Source: Neocallimastix lanati (nom. inval.) (Eukaryota; Neocallimastigomycota; Neocallimastigomycetes; Neocallimastigales; Neocallimastigaceae). Taken from it: 12,041 nucleotides of DNA. The notes beneath the pieces are model-generated. The model was not told where the DNA came from, searched no databases, and was given only the letters and a program-made list of their open reading frames with translations. The position numbers and the translations under genes were made by a program. Shown here piece after piece: positions 6,934-12,041 of the stretch; position 1 is the first letter of the stretch, and every line of letters starts with the position of its first letter. Where the stretch lies: NCBI GenBank assembly GCA_016946835.1, contig JACVTC010000119.1:570501-582541 (forward strand), given 5' to 3'.

Positions 6934-7324
6934 TACACCTCCGAGTCTTCTTAAAGATAATGCATCAGAGCTCGTTAGAAATTGGACCGAACATTTCAAT
7001 GCTTTAAAGAAACAATTGATAAAGGCAAAACAGGATTTCAAGAAATATGGAGACAACAAAAAACAACAAGGTCCAAAATTAACAATCAATGATAAAGTCT
7101 GGCTTAGAAGATATTATTTCACTAACGAACCTTCCAGGAAGTTATCGGTCCAATACTTAGGACCTTTTGAAATAATTGAAGATAAAGGTAGAAATAATTT
7201 TAAGCTAAAGCTTCCCGAGAATTCACAATTACATCCAATATTTCACATTTCTCAGTTGGAACCATATACGGAAAGGAATAAAAACCTAAACAACAGTGAA
7301 TCAAACGTAGGAGAGACAATGTAA
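6932..7324 (+). CDS. Pol part 3: integrase C-terminal GPY/F domain
   Basis: This frame resumes integrase at DTPPSLLKD. A helical stretch (about 6950-7055) is followed by NDKVWLRRYYF and the GPY/F module (YLGPFEII, then LKLPENSQLHPIFHISQLEPY). The module is a DNA-binding and multimerisation domain of gypsy integrases. A chromodomain often comes next in fungal gypsy elements, but here the protein ends about 18 residues later. The final codons are ATG TAA at 7319-7324, so the stop is supplied by the TGTAA end of the 3' LTR. Lack of a chromodomain fits targeting by a means other than histone marks, as in Ty3. There is no convincing ATG at the start of this piece; it is a fragment of one Pol, not a separate gene. 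Confidence 0.88.
   Translation, partial: DTPPSLLKDNASELVRNWTEHFNALKKQLIKAKQDFKKYGDNKKQQGPKLTINDKVWLRRYYFTNEPSRKLSVQYLGPFEIIEDKGRNNFKLKLPENSQLHPIFHISQLEPYTERNKNLNNSESNVGETM
7309..7316 (+). promoter_or_regulatory. Candidate polypurine tract
   Basis: AGGAGAGA ends three bases before the TG of the 3' LTR, where the plus-strand primer should lie. It is short, and CAA intervenes before the LTR. It also codes for the end of integrase. It resembles the GA-rich tract of Ty3 in composition only. Confidence 0.5.
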
Positions 7325-8060
7325 GTGTTGACTAATTAATTAGTCACACTTAACCAAATATAATATAAATATTATATTTATTTTTATTATTAATTAAGAT
7401 TTAAATAATTTTTCAATAAAATAACACTTAATATTATTTAATATACTATAATTTTAATAATTGTTATTAAATAATAAAATAAAAATAATTATTAATTGAT
7501 AAAATTAATTTTTTAACTAATTAATAATTAATTATTATGAAATATAAACAATATCTTTAATTAATAACCAATTTCTATTTAATATAAATAATTAATCATT
7601 TGATTTATCATTAACAATAATACGTGATTAATTATATTAAAACATTTAATATTAATATAATTAATATTAAATTAATATAAAATTAGTTAATAATTATAAA
7701 CTTAAAACATCATAATAAATAATTTCATAAAATATTGGTTAATTGCCCAATATTAAATAATATTAAATAATATTAAATAATATTAAATAATATTAAATAA
7801 TATTAAATTATATTAAATAATAAATAATTAATTTATTTTATCTTTCAGGTTTTTTCTCATAATCTTTTTCCTGAAAGAATAACTTTTAAGATTATGAACA
7901 AAAAAAATTATAAATAACCTTGATTTTTTCTATAAAATAAAAATCAAGAGTTATTATTTAGAAAATAATATATAATAAAATTTCTTAATAAACTCGAAAT
8001 ATTTTTTATCAATTATTGTTATTTTAATAAAAGTTAAGTATTAATTTTGTTGTTATTACA
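7320..8060 (+). repeat. 3' LTR
   Basis: The 741-bp copy of the 5' LTR. Relative to it there are two substitutions (7427 C, 7544 A) and three 1-nt indels: an extra C in 7746-7748, one A fewer in the run at 7900-7907, and an extra T near 8050. All proposed signals (palindrome, decamer array, interleaved repeats, TATA, hairpin, AATAAA) are unchanged. It would supply the RNA 3' end and could promote outward transcription towards the decayed element downstream. Confidence 0.95.
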
Positions 8061-8065
8061 ATTTA
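8061..8065. repeat. Target site duplication, right copy (ATTTA)
   Basis: Exact match to 2429-2433, directly after the terminal CA of the 3' LTR. Sequence from here rightwards was the original upstream flank of the tRNA-Trp gene before insertion. Confidence 0.88.
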
Positions 8066-9030
8066 ATATAGAATGAACAAATAATACTAATTGTGCTAGA
8101 ATAATATAAATTATTCTAACCTTATAGATTATTCTATTCTATATAATTGGAACTTTCCAATATTCTTCAAATATTACTAAATAGAAATCTTAAGTTAATA
8201 AATCACTAATTAACTTATAATTCCTTTTTGAATTATCGATCCGATTCCATTATAATGTATTAAAAATCTTTAGCCAAGAATATTGTCCTTGCCCACTTAA
8301 TATATTAATATTATATTTCTTTTGTATTATGTTATATTGAAAATAATCAAATCTATTTAATTAGTTATTAAAATTTTCGTTATCAATTTAAATTTATTTT
8401 TAATTACTAAATTTAACTAAACCACAATAAAATATTCTGTATAATCTCTTATTTTTATTTTATATATATTAGTATTAAACTATTATTAAATAATTAATAA
8501 TTCAATAATATATAACTACTATTATAACAATAATATTATTAACTAAATAATAATTCAATTTCAATTTAAATGTTTTATTTATAAAAATAATTAGTAATTA
8601 GTTTATTAAAAAAATAGTTAGGCTTTACAAATTTTAATTTGATAAAAAAATATAAATACATGTAATTTTAGTGAAATAAAATATAATCAATAACTTTCTT
8701 TTTATTAAATAAATAATTATATTATTATTTTTCTTTTATAAATTTAAATAAATAAATATTGATTTTAAAACAAATTATTTTTTTTATTGTAATTTTATTA
8801 TTTGTGTTAATATTATTATATTCCTAAAATTATATGAACCATACCATGAAAAATTGGTGGAGATATCGGGGAATATAATAATAAATTAATACATTAGGGA
8901 TAAAATTATAATATTAATAAATAATTTTTCTAATAAAACAAATAATTTTTTTTAAAAAACAATTTTTATATTTTTAACTAATTATTATTAATTGTTAAAA
9001 ATATTAATTAATATTAAATTAAACTAATAT
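8066..9030. other. AT-rich intergenic DNA, no gene seen
   Basis: Former upstream flank of the tRNA gene. Contains small inverted repeats such as TAGAATAAT-ATAA-ATTATTCTA (about 8098-8119) and one short GC-bearing patch near 8856-8873. No coding frame or RNA gene is recognisable. It may include decayed LTR or leader sequence of the second retroelement, but no second LTR copy lies in the window to test that. Confidence 0.5.
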
Positions 9031-9200
9031 TCGTGCATAGATTTCCGGGTTAAGTTTATCCTACATAGTAATTGGGCTAGTAGGCTCTGGACTGCTATTT
9101 TTTTATATTGAAAATAGTAACCGTGGCACACGCGTGGCATGACACCTTTCAAGAGGTAAGCTGCACGTCAGACATGTGTGTACTATCAGATTGCACGATT
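9031..9200. other. GC-richer non-coding island upstream of decayed Gag
   Basis: About 170 bp with far more G and C than the DNA on either side. It includes a repeated GTGGCA word (about 9123-9139), ACACGCGT and CACGTCAG, a CRE/bZIP-like word. It has no open frame of note and no tRNA or 5S fold I can find. It lies 160-330 bp before the Gag start of the second element, so it may be that element's promoter or 5' LTR/leader remnant. That is inference. Confidence 0.4.
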
Positions 9201-9356
9201 ATTATAATTTAATAAATGATTAATAATAATAAATAATTAATAATTTTATTAGTTAAAAGATTTATTTTTTTTTTTAATTTTTTTTTATTTTTACTTTTTA
9301 TAACAATTTATACATACGAGGTTTAGCATTCTATAGATACAATAAATTTTTATTTA

Positions 9357-10238
9357 ATGAGAACATCCAGTACTTCCAGTACTCCAACAGAGAGTACTCC
9401 AGAAAGTAAGCTTAGCTTCCGAGAATTAAAGAAAGAATTAAAAGATTTTGAAAAGCTTACTAAACAAAACCTAGACATCAATTCCTGGGCAAACGAGTTA
9501 AAGGCATGGATAAAATACCAACATATCAAGGATCCTGAAACTATTTTTACTGCTTGTATATTAACGGCTTCTGGAGAACCAAGAGAATTATCCAAGAACT
9601 AGAAGATGGAAATGACCTTACTGAAGATGAAGATTCTGATTTCGATAGCGATAGTGAAGGAGAAGATGATGAAGAAAGTGAATCTACTAGCACCTACCCA
9701 AGCCTTGATGAAATCATAAATCATCTGAAGACTTTCTATGGACTTAAAGAAGATCAAACCAACTTGTTACGAGAATTGCGTTTCCATGAAAATAAAGAAG
9801 AACGAGAAAGTTAAAGATTTTAATGTCCGTTATAGATCTTTGTACCATAAATTGGATAAAAAGAGAAGAAGAAAAATTAGTGTTTTAGATTATGCAGATT
9901 CCCTTAACCAATAATCCTGACGCATGGAGAAAGGTTATGCTTAAAGACAATATTTCTATTACCAAAGCGTTCGCTATAGCCGAAAAGTTGATCGTTTATC
10001 TATTAAAAATAGTACTGAATATTATGATAAGACTCATTACAATCTCCTTAACTCTAAAAGTAATTTTAATAAGAACATTTCAAATGATTTTAACAAACCA
10101 AAAACCCACAAAAATGTATCTATAGAAAATATCACTAACAAGATGAAAGAAATGAAAATTAGTACTTGCTGGTTTTGTAGCAATGAAGGACATACCAAAC
10201 GAAACTGTCCTAAATTAAATTCTATATTGGAAACATAA
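9357..10238 (+). pseudogene. Gag pseudogene with CCHC zinc knuckle
   Basis: The ATG at 9357 opens a Ser/Thr-rich start and a lysine-rich helix (FRELKKELKDF), then a Gag-like WANELKAW segment. The frame then shifts near 9580. The continuation has a very acidic Asp/Glu/Ser stretch (about 9610-9690) and LDEIINHLKTFYGL. Further shifts fall near 9805, 9895 and 9990. The last frame carries CWFCSNEGHTKRNC at 10167-10208, a perfect CX2CX4HX4C RNA-binding knuckle, and stops at 10236-10238. At least four frame changes in under 900 bp show that this is a dead copy. The intact protein of the family would package element RNA. Confidence 0.82.
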
Positions 10239-10265
10239 CCGCAAGAAGTTTATGAAAATCATTTA

Positions 10266-11016
10266 AACCACTAAAAGGGAGTAGAAGCACTCCCATCGTC
10301 AAAAAAATTGCTTCAGTCTGCCATCGTCCCAAATATAGTTGACTTAAAAGAAGATGATGATTATGAAGAAACTGCTGATTTCCAAGAAGGTACTACTACG
10401 GATTATTACGAAGATTTTGATGATGAGTCGGATGGTTCCAAGAATTGGAATTACTTAGTAAACGTTATAAAGAGAAAGGCAAATCCTAAAGATGAAGAGG
10501 ACTAGTGACCAAAGAGGAAAGAGGGTTCACCGTAGTCTAAGAGATGATCCTAAGCCAATAGTTACTCCAGGTTTACGAAAACAAAAAGAAAATCAATTAA
10601 GGGGAACATCGCGACCAGTCAAAAAGCCAACAACTCAATTACATCCTTCGATTATGGTTCAACCTAGAATAGAAAAAGAAAAGAGAATTGAGAAAGAGCT
10701 AAGAGATAAGGAAAGAGCTAGTACTAGTACTTCTGTGGAAAATAATAATAATAATAGTAATGTTAATGTTATTAATGAAGAAACTTCTCAGGAAGAAAAT
10801 AATTCTAAACAAACTTTAAATAAATTAATTCAAGAAAAATCATCAGAAAAATCAACTGAAATTATGCCAACTAGAATTCCAAGAAGAATACAAATGCAAA
10901 CTGATTGTGATAGTTATGACGTGATCAAAGATTTAAACTCCAGTAATTGCAATATTACATTTGGACAATTATTGGACGTTGCTCCAAATACGGTCTCAAG
11001 TATCACAAGGACTTAA
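10266..11016 (+). pseudogene. Gag-protease linker pseudogene (FGQLL region)
   Basis: Two overlapping open pieces remain. About 10275-10505 encodes an acidic, Tyr/Asp-rich segment ending NPKDEED. 10492-11016 encodes a basic segment rich in Lys, Arg and Pro, then a Ser/Asn-rich stretch, then ITFGQLLDVAPN. In the next frame RSQVSQGLKLEK follows directly (from about 10988), so a single-base shift near 10987 separates this from the protease piece. The FGQLL motif shortly before a protease is a pattern I associate with glomeromycotan gypsy elements; no function is known to me. Confidence 0.6.
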
Positions 11017-11338
11017 ATTAGAAAAGAATAATACTAAAATTTCAGGTGCAGTGGATAATATGTGTGCTACTACAATAATAACGAACAATATAGATCATAC
11101 ATATAAAAGTAAACATCATGAACCACAAGAAAATGATATTGCTATGGTTGATGTAATAGTAGATGGAGTTCGTGGTAAGGCTTTAATAGATTCATGTAGC
11201 AACTTAAGTATTGTCACAAAGCAATTTTTAGATAAATTACCTTATCAGTATGAACCTATAGGAGTTAGTGCAGGACGAATACGTTTAGCAACGATGAATG
11301 ATGATTACTCAGAAGATGTGTTAATCAAAGTCCCGTAA
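10961..11338 (+). pseudogene. Aspartic protease pseudogene with altered active site
   Basis: This piece would be the retropepsin that cleaves the polyprotein. It reads MVDVIVDGVRGKALIDSCS around the active site, with the catalytic Asp codon at 11189-11191. The canonical Asp-Ser/Thr-Gly is Asp-Ser-Cys here (codon TGT at 11195-11197), a one-base change from GGT. The frame stops at 11336-11338. Past the stop, in other frames, DILINLKTQIDNQLFIHP (about 11400-11460) looks like the protease end, where ILG would be expected and the Gly is Asn. Two altered glycines plus the frame breaks fit loss of function. Confidence 0.75.
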
Positions 11339-11745
11339 AAATTAATGAACTAGAAACTACTTGTTACGTGTAGAATTATAGACAAGGAGGATCCATTCTA
11401 TGATATATTAATCAACCTCAAAACTCAAATTGATAACCAGTTATTTATACATCCAATTAGATATAGTCTTTGTCGATTAATGATCAAGGTTTAATTGAAG
11501 AAATGCACCTATTAATAATGAATATGAGACGAAGAAAAATTATTATGTGTAATCAAAGCATTGAATCACCAAGAAGCTAAGCAACAATTGAAAACGATTG
11601 AAGGATTACCACCCATAAAATATATATATGACACAGTTTTTCAAAGTACAATTAATTCAAATTATAGAGAAGCTATTACTAAATTACTTGAAGAATATAT
11701 TGATATAATTGCAACTTCTCTGAAGAATTAACACCTTCAGTTTTT
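11339..11745 (+). pseudogene. Decayed protease-RT connector
   Basis: Contains the protease tail described above (to about 11460), followed by short scattered plus-strand frames with Glu/Lys-rich peptides and several stops. It corresponds in position to the spacer between protease and reverse transcriptase. Little more can be read. Confidence 0.5.
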
Positions 11746-12041
11746 ATCACCACACAAAATTATTCTTAAGGAAGGAGTTAAACCTATTAAACAAAAATTT
11801 TATCGACTTAGTAAATTAAAAACAGATATCTAAAAGAAGAATTAACCAAACTCATATATAAACGATTAATTGAACCTTCATGTTCAGAATGGTCATCACC
11901 AGTAGTACTTGTGCCTAAAAAGAAACGGTAAATGGCGCCTGTGTATTGACTATAGGAAAGTAAATGAAGCAACTAAGAAGGATTCTTCTCTTTACCAAAT
12001 ATTGAGGAAATTTTTGATAGCTTAGATGGAGCAAAAATCTT
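11746..12041 (+). pseudogene. Reverse transcriptase start, broken and cut by the window end
   Basis: Across changing frames one reads HKIILKEGVKPIKQKFYRL, EELTKLIYKRLIEPSCSEW, SSPVVLVPKK, KWRLCIDYRKVNEATKKDS, then LPNIEEIFDSLDGAKI at the very end. These are the N-terminal fingers of a gypsy reverse transcriptase (compare VKKKDGSLRLCVDYRRLN in the upstream element). A TAA interrupts KTDI-KEEL near 11831, and single-base shifts fall near 11927 and 11980. The catalytic LDL and YLDD motifs lie beyond 12041, so their state is unknown. Confidence 0.8.

Larger units (their letters stand above)
2434..8060 (+). mobile_element. Complete Ty3/gypsy LTR retrotransposon beside a tRNA gene
   Basis: A 5627-bp element with two near-identical LTRs, a 5-bp target duplication and the domain order Gag, protease, reverse transcriptase, RNase H, integrase. 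That order places it in Ty3/gypsy (Metaviridae). The LTRs differ by two substitutions (2541 T/7427 C and 2658 T/7544 A) and three 1-nt indels, about 99% identity, so insertion was recent. Distinctive points: it lies 17 bp from the 5' end of a divergently oriented tRNA-Trp gene; its primer binding site matches its own LTR rather than a tRNA; Gag has no CCHC knuckle; integrase ends in a GPY/F module without a chromodomain. The coding region is not one open frame: it changes frame near 4106-4127, at 5906-5907 and at 6928-6931. As sequenced it could therefore not make a full Pol without frameshifting or a helper element. Confidence 0.95.
9357..12041 (+). mobile_element. Decayed Ty3/gypsy element, truncated by the window edge
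   Basis: Fragments in plus-strand order read as Gag with zinc knuckle, linker, aspartic protease and the start of reverse transcriptase. The frame changes many times, and in-frame stops occur. No LTR can be identified, since the 3' part lies outside the window. It belongs to a different lineage from the 2434-8060 element: its Gag has a CCHC knuckle and an acidic segment, and a long basic, asparagine-rich linker precedes protease. Confidence 0.85.

Noticed and set aside
6874-7089. Minus-strand 71-codon frame
   Set aside because: It is antisense to the integrase end, with no motif.
9031-9200. tRNA or 5S rRNA gene in the GC-richer island
   Set aside because: No acceptor pairing, TTCGA-type T loop or 5S-like internal promoter was found on either strand.
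9350-9595. Minus-strand 81-codon frame
   Set aside because: It mirrors the decayed Gag start on the plus strand. The plus-strand reading continues into an acidic segment and a zinc knuckle, so plus is the real coding strand.

Overview
The window looks like very AT-rich eukaryotic nuclear DNA, most likely fungal. The grounds are an intronless nuclear-type tRNA-Trp gene with A and B boxes, long homopolymer and TTTA-type simple repeats between genes, and two Ty3/gypsy retrotransposons of fungal type. The second element has an 'FGQLL' linker ahead of its protease, a style I associate with arbuscular mycorrhizal fungi (Glomeromycotina, Rhizophagus-like). That placement is inference from pattern memory. 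No host protein-coding gene is visible.

Layout. 1-2340 is AT-rich non-coding DNA with simple repeats, including a 49-T run and a TTTA array. 2345-2416 (minus strand) is a complete tRNA-Trp(CCA) gene with its oligo-T terminator. 2434-8060 is a complete Ty3/gypsy LTR retrotransposon on the plus strand. Its two LTRs (740 and 741 bp) differ by two substitutions and three 1-nt indels. It is flanked by a perfect 5-bp target duplication (ATTTA). Its order is 5' LTR, self-primer binding site, A-rich leader, Gag, protease-RT-RNase H, integrase with a GPY/F end, 3' LTR. 8066-9356 is AT-rich non-coding DNA with one conspicuously GC-richer island (about 9031-9200). 9357-12041 is a second, unrelated and heavily decayed gypsy element on the plus strand. 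It has Gag with a CCHC knuckle, a mutated protease, and an RT start cut off by the window edge.

The most interesting object is the 2434-8060 element. First, it sits with its LTR edge 18 bp upstream of the mature 5' end of a tRNA gene, the position Ty3 uses at Pol III start sites. Second, it has no tRNA primer binding site. The 19 nt just after the 5' LTR are instead perfectly complementary to a stretch inside its own LTR, at a sensible distance below a TATA box, as expected for Tf1-style self-priming. Third, its Gag lacks a zinc knuckle and its integrase lacks a chromodomain. Fourth, its LTR carries an H-type pseudoknot-like pair of interleaved inverted repeats, and a hairpin that would compete for the same primer sequence. 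The combination of Ty3-like targeting and Tf1-like priming in one element is the main proposal.

The pol region of this young element is broken by two, perhaps three, single-base frame changes. These could be real lesions, sequencing indels, or, for the Gag/protease junction only, programmed frameshifting.
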